Source: Isoetes taiwanensis (Eukaryota; Streptophyta; Lycopodiopsida; Isoetales; Isoetaceae). Taken from it: a stretch of DNA of 64,000 nucleotides. Shown piece by piece: positions 46,392 to 57,211 of this stretch. Within the stretch, counting starts at the first letter, position 1. Each line of letters starts with the position of its first letter. The stretch covers positions 894,800 to 958,799 of the forward strand of contig JAJEKV010000085.1 in assembly GCA_021234155.1 (NCBI GenBank), in the 5' to 3' direction. The notes under the pieces are model-generated. The model was not told the origin of the DNA and searched no databases. It was given only the letters and a program-made list of their open reading frames with translations. The translations under genes and the position numbers were made by a program.

Positions 46392-48090
46392 ATGACGAAG
46401 CAGCTTGGAACAAAGACATCTCCAAGGAAATCTCCTCGCAACAAACCTGTAAAGCCCATGCCAAGGTCTCCCACTAGAAGCTGCCAGAAAACTCAAGAGT
46501 GGGTCTTCTTCGATCGGGAGGTCTTCTTGCTTCCAGTTTGACAAGGTAAGCATCGGGGCGGTGAGGAGCAACAATTTTGATAGCATGTTTCGGGGCTAGT
46601 GCAAATAGTGCGAGGATGTTTGGGGTCTCGAAGCCCTATTTGTTAGGGGGTTATCAAGAGTGCAGGATTAAGCCTATTTGGATGGCAGAATTTTTTTCTG
46701 TGTATGAGCACGTTTTTTGTAGGAAGGACATTGCAAATCATCACATTCGATTGTATTTTGCCCGAGCATATGCACTTCATTACAAAGGAGTAAGCATTGA
46801 TTGGGATGAGGTGAAAGCAAGTGCAAGTCTTCATTCAAAAGGCTCTCAAAAAGAATCTGACCTGACAGAATTAGCTACAGTAAAGTCTTCCAATGTTAAA
46901 GCTATTAAATGTATGCCTCAGGTAGAATTGGGGCAGCAGTTGGAAATGATGAAAAGGTGGAGGGAAAGAAGAGCATTAGATTCTGCCTCCATGTAACGGG
47001 CCCATGGTAGACTGCTCGAGTATTCGAACCTTGAATGTGCCTGTGGGGCGTTCCCGAGACACCGGCATAAATGGGCAGAAGCGACTACTCATAAACGTCT
47101 AGACGGTTTTGCCTAGTTGGTTAAGGGCATGTCGGTTAGGAACGTCACAGTTGGTATCAGAGCAGGTCTCGAGTTCGAGTCTCCATGGGTGCCTATATGC
47201 ATGGGTAATTTTCAAAGACTTGGTAATCATTGTGACATGGTATGACATTGACATGGTATAGCCTTGGATGCTCGAGGACGAGCATAGTTCTAGTGGGAGA
47301 GACTGTAACGGGCCCATGGTAGACTGTTCGAGTATTCGAACCTTGAATGTGCCTGTGGGGCGTTCCCGAGACACCGGCATAAATGGGTAGAAGCGACTAC
47401 TCATAAACGTCTAGACGGTTTTGCCCAGTTGGTTAAGGGCATGTCAGTTAGGAACGTTACACTCCATGCTTGATGAAATACAGACTTTAAAAGAGAAAAG
47501 GAAAACAATGGAAATTGAACTGTTGAAGCATGAGAGTGATAAGAGCTTCTTGACAAGACTTGTGCAGAATAAAGATGCAAAAATATGTGAGCAGTTCAGC
47601 ATTATGGCAGGTTTAAAAGCAAGCGGGAAGCCAACTGATGTGCAAATGGCTTTGGCATTCCATTTAGAGGAGGAGAAATCAAGTTATATTGCTGACTTAG
47701 ATGCTCTAATGATTCCCATTGATTGTTTAAAGGCTGATTTGCAAAAATTAGAAGCTGCCATTGAAAAAATCAGCAAGGATATGGAAGTTAATTCCAACTG
47801 TGAGAATAGAATAAAGGAGATGACTAAGCATTTGGAAAGATCAAACCCGATAGGCCTGGAGCCCGCCCCATACTACATGACAAGGCGGGCTTCATCCTCA
47901 CATATTACCAATACTTGCAAAAATGCAATGATTGCCTTGACTCGACCATGGTAATATCTCCACTTTGTAGTCATACATATTGTCTATTTTGTCTTGTATT
48001 CAGGGTTTCAACGACGAATACATGTGTACATGATTGTTCTTCGTCCGAGGACCTGCGCCACTGCTTAGGAATCCCTTCTGAAGGTACATC
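46392..48090 (+). CDS. RING-like/coiled-coil protein, 5' exons, interrupted by a TRIM element
   Basis: A start at 46,392 opens a basic Lys/Arg/Pro/Ser-rich N-terminus (MTKQLGTKTSPRKSPRNKPV), possibly nuclear. After a frame change it continues at about 46,577 with a Cys/His-containing region (WMAEFFSVYEHVFCRKDI, YFARAYALHYKG). Then come charged helices of coiled-coil type (47,470-47,860: LKEKRKTMEIELLKHESDK, LKADLQKLEAAIEKI). A RING-like finger lies at about 47,915-48,045: C-N-D-C, then C-S-H-T-Y-C-L-F-C, then T-C-V-H-D-C. RING domains bind zinc and usually recruit E2 enzymes. The TRIM at 46,992-47,461 lies inside the coiled-coil exon. The finger is one A away from the coiled-coil frame, at an AAAAA run. 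Donor GTACAT follows at 48,084. Family not recognised. Confidence 0.6.
46987..46991. repeat. Target duplication CTCCA of the TRIM, left copy
   Basis: CTCCA precedes TGTAACGGGC and is repeated at 47,462-47,466. Removal of the element with one copy brings two coding segments of the same frame together. Confidence 0.92.
47152..47163 (+). promoter_or_regulatory. Primer-binding site of the TRIM (initiator tRNA-Met)
   Basis: TGGTATCAGAGC is complementary to the 3' end of plant initiator tRNA-Met. The match continues as AGGT after one missing C. It is where reverse transcription would start. Confidence 0.88.
47292..47302 (+). promoter_or_regulatory. Polypurine tract of the TRIM
   Basis: AGTGGGAGAGA directly before the right terminal repeat would prime plus-strand DNA synthesis. 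Confidence 0.75.
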
Positions 48091-48229
48091 TATTTCTATT
48101 TTCATTACATAATTAGTTTGAGTGTATTTAGATGTAGTTAGTTTCCATCATGTACGTAACTGTATTAGCATTTGATTTGGCGTGGTTTATCTTTACTGTA
48201 AAGAGAAAATGTATTTGCTTCTGTTCTTT

Positions 48230-48485
48230 ACATTTACATGTGCCACGAAGTGCTTTTACGGAATTCCTTCTGGGGTGTATTAATAGGGTGTATTGCATAT
48301 GACTGTACTTTGCATTTACATGTGATCAGAAATGCATATGAATTTAGTATTTGACTTTCCTTTACATTCAATGCTGAATGATGTATTTGATAGGGTGTAT
48401 TGATAAAATATTTTGTTCTTTACATTTTACATATGTTCTGAAATGCATTTGAATTTAGTATTTGGTTTCCCTTTACATTCTGATA
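48230..48485. repeat. Intronic tandem repeat, about 120-bp period, 2 copies
   Basis: GGGTGTATT, then TTCTTTACATTT/TGCATTTACATG, then GAAATGCATRTGAATTTAGTATTTG and TTTACATTC occur in the same order twice, from about 48,286 and 48,394. It sits in the intron after the RING-like exon. Confidence 0.7.
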
Positions 48486-48710
48486 GCTATGCACACTAAT
48501 GTACTTCTATTTTGTCGTTACATTATCAGTGAGAAAAGTTTGCTGTGTAGTAAAACCTACTTGCATGTAATTAACATTTGTTCTGTTTTGATTTGCATTT
48601 GATTGTTTTTTCTTCAAATTTTGCTTCTATCTACTCTACATCTCCCCTTGATTCTGAATCAAGTGTTTACATTTCTTATTTGCTTATGATCCCATTTGTG
48701 TCAATGCAGA

Positions 48711-49860
48711 TATGGGTAGTATCAAGAAAGCAAGAAGTAAAAGCTGGATAAACTAAACAATTCATGTTTGGTGCACTATGCTTAAGTTCGAATATAGCAA
48801 AATCTTATGTTGTAGGTGAAAAGAAGGATGTTGGGAAGGGGTTGCATTTACCATTCTCGGACATCCCAATTCTTGAACTGGCACAAAATCTTTCGGCCGC
48901 TATCGATGTCGGAAGTCCATCCACATCTACATCACCTTTGAAATTGCAACAACTCATAAGCAATCGGTCTGATTTGGACCCCAGGGGTACTTTGATAAAA
49001 CTTGAAGAAATTGGAAGGTAGGGTGATTGCATTCTGATTACATTCTGATTACATTAAGATTGCATATGTTGTAGTTAGAGTTCACTAATGTTCAATATTT
49101 TGCAGCAGAGGTTGTTTCCCAAAAAGAGATCCCACCTGTTGAAGCCGAGCTGCTATTATTGCAGCAACAAGCTGAAAGCCCAGAAAGTAATTCTCTCTCC
49201 TTTTCAGGGTTTCTTTTTTTTTTTTTTTTGTATTTTGAAGTTACGTTGACGTGTTTACAGATAAAATTACTGAAGATGTTGGTGACGACATTGAAAACAG
49301 TCCTGAAGCTGCTGTTGAAGTTCAAGTTGAGGAAAAGTCTTGTTCTTTGGCAGGTGCGTGTTTCTTTTTTTGTCTTGCTTTCAAAACATTAGAATGAAGC
49401 ACTTTCTTTACTTCAGAGACTTGCGACGATTCAATGGAGCTAGATGATGTTGAAGAAGCCTTGGAGATTGCAGCCAAGGCAACTACTAAATTTATGGTCA
49501 AAGCTGATGCCAAAGCAAATTTGGAAAAAGAGAGGCAAACGAGGCGAGGGACATCATTTGCAAAGCGGTAATTACTAGCTTACATTTACTTAGTTATACT
49601 TTAGTAGCTTATTAGATTTTACTTTCGTTTTGCGGGTCTAAACTTTGGAAAGCGAGATTGGAAGGTATCAATTTATGCTTTATTGTCATGGATCAATTGT
49701 TAATATGACACTAACATCTTGGATCTGACAACAGAAATGATGACAAGGATAAACTTATGGAATTCACGCCATTCACGCCATTCAAGAACTGTCCGCCGGC
49801 TGAAATGAAAGTGGTTGCATCTGACGTAGCAATTTTATGTGCAACTAACTAAAATGAGTA
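48711..49860 (+). CDS. Middle exons of the same gene (acidic linker region)
   Basis: Exon-like segments with consistent splice signals are: 48,764-49,018 (LHLPFSDIPILELAQNLSAAID, donor GTAGGG); 49,107-49,188 (EIPPVEAELLLLQQQAE, acceptor TTTTGCAG, donor GTAATT); 49,261-49,351 (ITEDVGDDIENSPEAAVEVQ, acceptor TTTACAG, donor GTGCGT); 49,417-49,568 (DDVEEALEIAAKATTKFMVKA, acceptor CTTCAG, donor GTAATT); 49,735-about 49,820 (acceptor CAACAG). The residues are acidic and Ala-rich, a linker without a known domain. Repeated GT-AG junctions and readable frames between intron-like AT-rich DNA support a real spliced gene. Confidence 0.55.
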
Positions 49861-49929
49861 GCCGCTTTAGTGGATCTTTATGGCTGGTAATAACCTGGTT
49901 GTAACAGAAATACGTATTTATTTGTTGCT

Positions 49930-50740
49930 AGGTGCTTGCATGAGACATTGCCTTCCGAGTGGAAGAGCAAAATCTTTTTTTATCCTGCTTACAACTACAT
50001 AAGGTTTAGAGAAGCTACCAGCAGAAAAAAGGAAGGGTGAATCGGTGAAGGATCACCCACCATCATTCAAATAGTGAAATCGGGGATGAAGGGATTGTGG
50101 TAGCTAAATGCCATCATATCCTTGCACCTATCCTTGAGAATGACCATTTTGTGCTATTTTGTTTTTACGCTTCGCACCATCGATTCAAGATCCCTACGCA
50201 CCAAACAATTCCGTCTTGAATCCTCTTGAGGTTATCGTGACGAGCGAAAGCAATCAAAGGGTATGTAATACTTTAAGTTGTTTCTTTGCTTTTCTTCGCT
50301 ATTTCGGTCTGCTAAATTTTGTGATATGTAGGCTGCACACACAAATGTTAACCCTATCGATCGGTCAAGTATCTAGAGGTCGATTTCATGAAGAGAAATA
50401 ATGTTAATCGGATTCAGCAAGTAGAGGTGCCAGCCAGCTTCGATTTAATATCATGTGGGTTGTATGTGATGGGATTTATGCACAAATATGTTGAAGCTCT
50501 TGTCTTTGGTAGAATCACGGAAGTAAGTTGTATGCCTTCCCTTGTATGTACCGCTTGCATCTCATGTTACTTTAAATATTTCTAACCTTATTTATGGATG
50601 TCACGGATTACATCTAAATGGTTCTCTCATGAATACCGTCATACAATCACGGCGACAATTTCTAATAGATGCTTTGGCCGCATTGTGATGCCAATCCGAA
50701 AGAAACGAAATCAGCGAGTCCTCGATTTGATTTAAAGAAA
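49930..50740 (+). CDS. C48/Ulp1-like cysteine protease end
   Basis: Ulp1-family proteases cleave SUMO-type conjugates, and related domains are frequent in plant transposon proteins. Readable pieces in order are: PSEWKSKIFFYPAYNYIRF (49,950); ILAPILENDHFVLFCF with the candidate catalytic His (50,115-50,165); a Ser/Asp-containing stretch (50,165-50,260); VPASFDLISCGLYVMGFM, where the Cys sits in the family's conserved x-C-G-(L/I)-Y-V context (50,430-50,485); and the closing helix QSRRQFLIDALAALW (50,640-50,690). The Asp before the Cys and the usual Gln are not clean. At least two frame breaks occur. It may belong to the gene starting at 46,392 or to a transposon gene. Confidence 0.5.
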
Positions 50741-51085
50741 CCGATTTCGATTTATGATTGATGCAATGCGAGAAGATACGAACGTAATTTGAGCTGATCA
50801 TGAGTCCAGTATCGATTTTGCAAGATGAACTATGTAACAGGCTTATATCTATATATTTTTTGAACATATTTTTGTGAACATTTCCTATCATAAGGAATGT
50901 GTAAATGACACTATCTTTGAATAGTATACTACTCTCATAGTATACTTTATGACTATGTATAAGTTATAATTATGAATACAAAAAACACCTTACCTCAAAA
51001 AAAAAAAAGTTGAAAAAAAGATTTCTGATTTAAAGAAGCCTTGTACCCTTTTTGGTCAATCAAAACAAGTTTTTGATTGTTTGAG
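50741..51085. other. AT-rich spacer, nothing recognised
   Basis: No gene or element end is seen between the Ulp1-like segment and the ACC microsatellite. A short A run lies at 50,998-51,008. Confidence 0.4.
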
Positions 51086-51109
51086 TGATATGTTTTGTGA
51101 TCTTGTACC

Positions 51110-51368
51110 ACACCACACCCTCCACCACACTCCACCACCACCACCACACTCCACCACACCGACATCACACCACAATCCACACCACACCGCCACCACCACA
51201 ACCCCCACCACACTCCACCATACCACACCACACACCACCCGACTACCACACCCCCACCACCACGTCCACCACACCACATCATACCACCACACACCACCAG
51301 ACACCACCACCACCACACACCCCACCACCACCATACACCACTCCCACCACCCTCCACCACCACACTCC
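51110..51368. repeat. Impure (ACC)n microsatellite, about 260 bp
   Basis: The plus strand is almost only A and C with occasional T and G, built of CCACCA and CCACAC units. It opens long His/Pro/Thr frames on plus and Val/Gly/Trp frames on minus, which are not genes. The minus strand is a GGT-rich, G-run strand. Confidence 0.9.
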
Positions 51369-51456
51369 GGGATTTCCCCTAAAATTCTCTCAATTGAATG
51401 ATCTTTGCAATTGATCGGTCCAATGGGAATGGCAATCCGATCTCTCTTGGTTAATT

Positions 51457-52752
51457 TTGGTTATAACTAAAAGTATTTTTCCCCTGTTCTCATTTTCCCC
51501 CTTTCTGTTGTTCAATTTTTTGCATGCACTTTTGTTGGTTCACCCTGAACTTTCTGCAATGGTCTTAGCATTCCTTCACGCATTCGCCAATCTTCCGGCT
51601 CCGGAACGATCTTCTATCCTCCAAAATTTGTTGTCCTTTCAAGAAAATCCTGCAGACACCATTCTCTTTGGAAATTTTGATAATCTGCTTCCCTCGTCTT
51701 TTGATATGGACCCCATTACTCATGAAGTGCCCTTCTGGGATAACCTTTCTGCGGATCCTGACCATAGAGGCATTCATCATCCTCTTAATCCGGCCACTCG
51801 GATTCCTTTTCCTTACGGAATTGCAAGAAATCACCCGGAAATTGGACGGGATGTGGAGCTGGATGAGAGACTAAAGAACCGGGATACCACAGGGGGGGCA
51901 GGAAAATGGCCATTTACAATGGTATTCCCTTGAATCTTCGGTTGTTCATTCTAAGATTGATGCTCTCTCATTCTGGGCCATTATCATAAAAGTTCAGAAA
52001 TGTGGCATAAAGCTTGATAAATTGTGGGTTTAGGGTTTAAATGTTGTAGATTCTAACTTATTCCTTTCTGATGATCCTAGAATATCTTAACTTTTTACGT
52101 GGAGAAGGAAGAAGCAAATTTGACAACCTCTCTCCTTTCAGTAATCAAGTTTATGATCAGGTTATGCAAAATGACATTGCGACATCTATGGAATCATATC
52201 TTATGAGAAGAGGTCATAGAAGATATAAAAAAGAAAGTGAAGATCTATGGGGCTGCTATCTTCGCAGAGAAGTTGTGTGTCCATTGCTTATGGTTTTTTA
52301 TCGGTCAACAACTTCATTCTTTAAGCAACCTGATTGACAAGATATAGATCAATGTATTACAACCACAAGCTGCTTGCTGATCTCTATGGATCCTTGTTGA
52401 TTCTTTTGGAGGACAAGTACAAATTCCGACTGTTTCACACTAACAACTGGTCCCCTGACCATTATATCTTTGGATCAACTGATGCCTTCAACACTTACTT
52501 TAACTCTGTCTTCTTTTCCGACACATGATCATTGACTGTTCTAGCTTTACTTTTTTGGTGGATTATCCCGTTTGGCGGTTAACATTTTTGCGGATGCTTA
52601 GGATGCTTCAAGATGCATTTAAAAGAAAAAAATACTCACGAACATATTTTCCTATTGCTGCTGGTTACCATATTTTGTTAGTGTGCAGATCATATTGCAC
52701 CTTGAAATTCCTTGTTGGCTTTAATGTTTGTTTTGGTATGCTATTTCAGTAA
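51457..52752 (+). other. Series of unrecognised open frames
   Basis: A 158-codon frame (51,457-51,933) starts with a hydrophobic stretch and has an internal Met at 51,559 opening a segment with PERSSILQNLLSFQENP and PLNPATRIPFPYG. Frames at 52,071-52,337 (Arg/Lys-rich, YLMRRGHRRYKKESEDLWG), 52,334-52,528 and 52,525-52,752 follow in different phases. The sequence reads more protein-like than the spacer around it, so it may be a broken gene. No domain is recognised. Confidence 0.3.
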
Positions 52753-55059
52753 AGACATACTTTGCTTTGCACTTCACATTTTATAATTAATGACAAAAAC
52801 TGTCATTAACTTGAGTTGTAAACTAAATACCAAAAACTTGAGTTGCAAACTAAACTTGAGTTGAAACAGTTCTCATTAACTTGAGCTTTACAAAAAAATA
52901 GTTCTCATTAATAAAAAAGCTTTACAATTGAAACCCGGGATTAAAAAAACAAATCTAAAAACTAATCAGGGCTGGGGGCCATCCTCAGCTCTAATATCTA
53001 GCATTATAACAGGGGGTTGTTTTTGTATTTTTGTACTTTTTTTCCTAAGGTTTTTATATGATTTGTTGATAGTATTCCATGAGACGTACTAATCGGTACA
53101 TCTAGAGTGCACATACGCTCACTTTAATTTTCGTGACGCTTTCCAATGGTTGAATCCCTAAATTTTGATATATATTTTTTATAATTGAAGGTTCTATGGT
53201 AACAAAAAGTATTTTTTCCTTGCTTTACATGCAAGGGTTTTGTTCTGCCCATGCCGTATCTGGTCCTCTGCCATATTCGAGAAGGCATGGATCATGTCGG
53301 ATCAGTTAAACCTATTTTCTTACCTTGTTGCACAGCCTGGGTGTTATGGTTCTTTGAGGTTGGGCTCACAACAAACTTCTGGCAGCTGCAGTCAACAAGA
53401 GAAAAGCAAGAGTGAGCTCTTTTCTGTACAGCTGGTTATGGTTCTTTTTATCGGGCTTTTCCTGCGTGGCCTGCGATTTTGATAAGAGATCCAGGTGCGA
53501 CTCGGAGGATCCACGATGATGTTGAGGTATTTCAGATGACAAGCCCAAGGGATGCATTTCTACTTTCTTCTGTTTCAAGGGGTTTCATTCCTTGTTATTG
53601 GACTTGATTTGATAGGCGAGCAAGTTAGCTGAAGATTGTCACAGATAGATGCTCTTTTTGGGTCGGATCTCCAGGATGACCTTTTTTTTTTGGCTCAAGG
53701 GAGTTGCTCTAACTGGAGTTTTGCATGCCGTAATCATCAAACTGTTGGCAGATAACGCGAACTGGGACATGCATTCTTGCTGTGCGTGGTGCTGAGTCCA
53801 GGTCGTTTGACAGTAAGCACATGATATCCATTTGCCATTCCTACTCCAGTCTACGAGCAAGAGAAAAGGGGTTTGTGCATTTTCGGTTGACGTACAAGGC
53901 AGAGGCGAAAGTTTTTTTTGTTTGGAAGCTGCTTGTCCGGGCTGGTTATCCACTGAGAAGCAGCTTTGTGAAGCTTTGGTGTGGAAATAGGTCAGAATTT
54001 TGTGGTTACAATTTGATGTTCTAACTGGAGTCGCATGTAAATCTAATTGGAGTTATTTTTCCCCGAGTTTTTGGCTAAGGATCCATCTAGCTAAAATACT
54101 TAGGAATGTTTTGATGTCTTTGTTATGACCAGGTTATGGAGGCGTGGACATAGGTTTCATATATTCTCCCAAGTTGAGCAGATCATGCTTGGAATTGTCT
54201 TCTATGGTATATGTTAATGGGTCTCCAACAACTTGGTTTTATTGGAGCGATAATGTGAAGGATTTCTATGGCTGGATGTATCAAATGTAGTAATCGAAAC
54301 AAACCGCTCTTACAGATCCCTGTTTGTTAGATTGCCATGTTCAAATCAGTTTTGTCAAGCGGTGGTAGCAAAAGTCAAGTTTAGGTTTGCCGGAAAGCTT
54401 GAATGCTTGAGAGGCTTGTTGCCAAGTGAAGCTTGCAGTTGGCAGATTTGTAATTGATGGCATTGGAATTCTTTAACCTTCGTGCTTTCCATCGATGAAT
54501 GTGGGACTTCATATCAGGCAACTCATGCCACCTTCATAACAGGTCAAGTTATTTTCTGGAGAAATGAAATAAGAGCCTGGGTTTCCAAGTAAGTGCACAT
54601 CGTTGAAAGTGAAAGAGTGTTACAGAGACAGCTGATGATGCTTAATAGCTGATGATGCAATGAAATGAAATGTGTTTCTAGGGATTATATTTCCAATTCA
54701 ATTTGTCCACATTCTATAAATGAAAGTGACAATGCTCAGTTGTGCATTGTATTTCTAGAATAGTTGTGCATTGTTTAGAGTGGAATAAATGGTGTGTTGC
54801 ATGTGATCCTTCATGAACTTGATTCTTGTATTGCAATATTCAAATTACTGATAATGAATGAATAATGAATAAGCTAAGTTGTTTTAAATAAACATATCAG
54901 TATAATACTTATGCTTGTTTTGTTAGGGCTCGAAGGGCCCAAAAATTTTTTTATTATAACAACCAACACATAACTACCATTAACATTAATTAACACAACC
55001 ATTACATCCAACACTTTTAAATTAAAACCCCTTTGAAACCCCCTTTGGTTTGAGTGCAT
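52753..55059. other. Intergenic DNA with decayed frames
   Basis: Short frames near 53,240-54,024 (for example 53,510-53,570, reading [17 protein letters not shown] in one phase) could be remains of a transposon protein, but no motif decides. ACTTGAGTTG recurs near 52,802-52,865. No element ends or RNA genes are recognised. Confidence 0.3.
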
Positions 55060-55308
55060 ATTCACACGGGGGGTGACGTAGGGCAGCGAGAGCCCCAATA
55101 ATTATGTTTTGCATGTACAAAATCAACACCATATAGTATATTACCTCAAATCCTATAGTATTTTGCAAATTTTATTATACAGTATAGAAAATTCCATACA
55201 TCCATACCCCACAAACGAGGAACTTTGTGTACGGTGTAGATTAAGGAATAAGGGGTGAATATGCCTATCCAACAGCTCTCATTGCCCGGAGTCACCCCCC
55301 GTGTGAAT
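55060..55308. mobile_element. 249-bp MITE with 34-bp imperfect terminal inverted repeats
   Basis: Left end 55,060-55,093 and right end 55,275-55,308 are inverted copies. The outer 18 bases (ATTCACACGGGGGGTGAC) are identical, followed by GGGCA and GAGAGC blocks; 29 of 34 positions match. The interior is AT-rich without coding capacity. A target duplication could not be fixed, so the superfamily is open. Confidence 0.8.
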
Positions 55309-55444
55309 GGAGGTCATCCTCCATGGCATACATCTTCATTTCCAGAAGACGCTCCTCGTCAGGGTAACCTCGATCAACCCATTCGAGAACCCGGATTGAA
55401 CAAACAGCTTGTGCCTCTCTGATACGTTTCTCCACATTGTGCTG

Positions 55445-55760
55445 GAGTGAACTTGGCCACCACAGTAACCGGATGCCCTCCTGATGAGGACACAGACTCT
55501 GACCGAGCTGGCGGTGAAGGAGCAGACACAATAGCTGGAGTACTCTTGCGAACTGTAGTTTTGAACCTGACCATTGACGGAATGAACGGAATGGACGGAA
55601 TGAAGCTGACCCGAGGAAGAGGAAGATGGATGGAATGAAGCTGCAGGGCAGAATTTTAGGAATAAAAGGGATGTTTGCATGCATACGATTTTGGGAATGA
55701 GGCAGAAGAGGAAAGGGATGTTCGCATGCATACGATTTCACACCTCGGGATTTCACACCT
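55445..55760. other. Overlapping frames with a 47-bp tandem duplication
   Basis: AAAGGGATGTTYGCATGCATACGATTT occurs at 55,664 and 55,711 (47-bp period). Minus frames of 131 and 154 codons overlap across it in different phases, Ser-rich and without a domain. GGAATGAACGGAATGGACGGAATGAA near 55,580 is a short 9-bp repeat that gives these frames their repeated residues. I do not call a gene. Confidence 0.45.
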
Positions 55761-56132
55761 CAATATTTTTGCAAATGTAAAATGTATAGGTTGATCAATA
55801 TATGAGACCAATTCCTTGGTATGCAGTTAGCACAACCCTAACACAAAGTTAACAATATCCCACATGCATATATCACAAAAATCGTGCGCATATATAAATA
55901 GTGTTTTGCTGCTTCATTGAAGAGTGTGGATAGAGATTAGATGATGAAAAGTTATGGCTCTCTGGCTTGTAATGTTCAGTTACAGGCCAGAGTGTCATGA
56001 CTGTTCAAAATGTAATCCTCATCCACCCTTTTTTTTAGTAATGGGCTAAAAAGCCCATTACAAAATCAAGGTAACCCATTACAAAATCAAGGTAACAAGG
56101 AATATTCCTTATTACCTTGAAATAGGTCCTAG

Positions 56133-56271
56133 GAAATAGGTTCTAGGGGCAACTCTAGGGGCATGGTTTTTTTTACAATGGGACTATGGTATGTGACGTC
56201 GGGGATCATCATCGTATAACCAGTTTGAAAAAAAAAACCATGCCCCTAGAGTTGCCCCTAGGACCTATTTC
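56133..56271. repeat. Near-perfect foldback, about 41-bp arms
   Basis: The arm GAAATAGGTTCTAGGGGCAA... (56,133-56,173) is repeated in reverse complement at 56,228-56,271 with one mismatch plus T-run length difference. The loop is about 54 bp and contains TGACGTC. Shorter copies of the arm (CCTAGGACCTATTTC, AGGGGCACGGACCTATTCC) lie just outside, at 56,288-56,320. This is the shape of a small foldback MITE or of a hairpin RNA source. Confidence 0.85.
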
Positions 56272-56340
56272 AAAAAAAAACATTGTTTAGGGGCACGGAC
56301 CTATTCCTAGGACCTATTTCCTTGTTATTTCAAGATAACA

Positions 56341-56512
56341 AGGAATATTCCTTATTACCTTGAAAGAAATATTCCTTATTGCATCGAAAGGAATATTCCT
56401 TAGTGCCTAGTTATCAGGAATATTCTTTAATAACTTCAAAGGAATATTCTTTAGTTTGTTTAAGTGCAAGGAATATTCCTTATTACATTGAAAGGAATAT
56501 TCCTCATTGAGT
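56341..56512. repeat. 24-bp minisatellite with palindromic GGAATATTCC core
   Basis: About seven units of the form AAGGAATATTCCTTATTACCTTGA occur at a spacing of 24-29 bp. A single related unit stands at 56,098-56,121, left of the foldback. Each unit contains the perfect palindrome AAGGAATATTCCTT or a close variant. Confidence 0.88.
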
Positions 56513-56615
56513 ATAGCCCTTTCATTTGAGCTAGGCTTGTGGGATATATGCCAGCAACAACCATTGGCCAATTGGGTCAGAAAAAGAGGACAGTGGGAAA
56601 GATTTTGAGAAAAGG

Positions 56616-57211
56616 ATGTTGATGTATTTTGGCAGAATGTTCAATCAGGTTAAGGAACAAATCATTGGCATGGTACGAGCCATATCAGAAACAGGGGAGA
56701 AGGGAATAGACAGGGATAAAAATTCCCTTTTTATATGTGGTGACTGGTTGATTCCGATGGCGGGAGGAGATCGAACGACTAGATCACAATCCATATCCCC
56801 AATTCAAATGCAAACTCACCTGGCGCACCCGACTCTTGAGGAGATCAATGCCGAACAGGAAACGGAGAGGCAGTCACGAGTTCAGAGGTACTCCTATTCT
56901 TAAACATGCTTTTGTTCCTAATCTAACAATTGCTTATGATGTTCTACACAGATGCACAGAGGAGACTTAACAATGTTGGAAGCATGGATCGAGCTATGGG
57001 AGTAGCAGCGGACAAGGAGGATGAGGAATCCCAATTATCTCAAGCAGAACTAGAAAGTATTCTAATTCAACTTAAACAAGAAGTTGTGCATGCAAAAGCA
57101 ATCAACAAAGTGCTGAAAAGGGCTGAGGTTTGGAGATTTAATAGCCTCAAACCATACTTTACCAATCTCTATCATAAAAATGGTTTAGAAGCACATGTCT
57201 TGCTTCGTTAG
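56616..57211 (+). other. Two unrecognised open frames, possible exons
   Basis: Frames at 56,616-56,903 and 56,930-57,211 are Glu/Gln-rich. The second contains helix-like ESQLSQAELESILIQLKQEV and EVVHAKAINKVLKRAEVW. GTACTCCTATTC follows the first at 56,888 and TTCTACACAG precedes the second at 56,952, so an intron of about 65 bp between 56,888 and 56,952 would join them. Family unknown. They could be part of a transposon-encoded protein. Confidence 0.35.

Larger units (their letters stand above)
46992..47461 (+). mobile_element. Complete TRIM/SMART-type miniature LTR retrotransposon, 470 bp
   Basis: Two 158-bp terminal repeats (46,992-47,149 and 47,304-47,461) flank 154 bp. They start TGTAACGGGCCC and end CGTCACA or CGTTACA. 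They differ at five positions, all transitions. A primer-binding site for initiator tRNA-Met (TGGTATCAGAGC, 47,152-47,163) lies two bases inside the left repeat. A purine tract, AGTGGGAGAGA (47,292-47,302), lies one base before the right repeat. The 5-bp duplication CTCCA is perfect. It encodes no protein and so depends on another element. GCTCGAGGACGAGC near 47,270 resembles the pol end of plant chromoviruses, which suggests a deletion derivative of such an element. Confidence 0.95.

Noticed and set aside
51056-51414. Long His/Pro/Thr and Val/Gly/Trp frames
   Set aside because: Produced by the ACC microsatellite in all phases; no start context or domain.
56341-56512. Regularly spaced 24-bp palindromic repeats as a CRISPR-like array
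   Set aside because: There are no unique spacers. Units are directly tandem, and the context is a plant genome.
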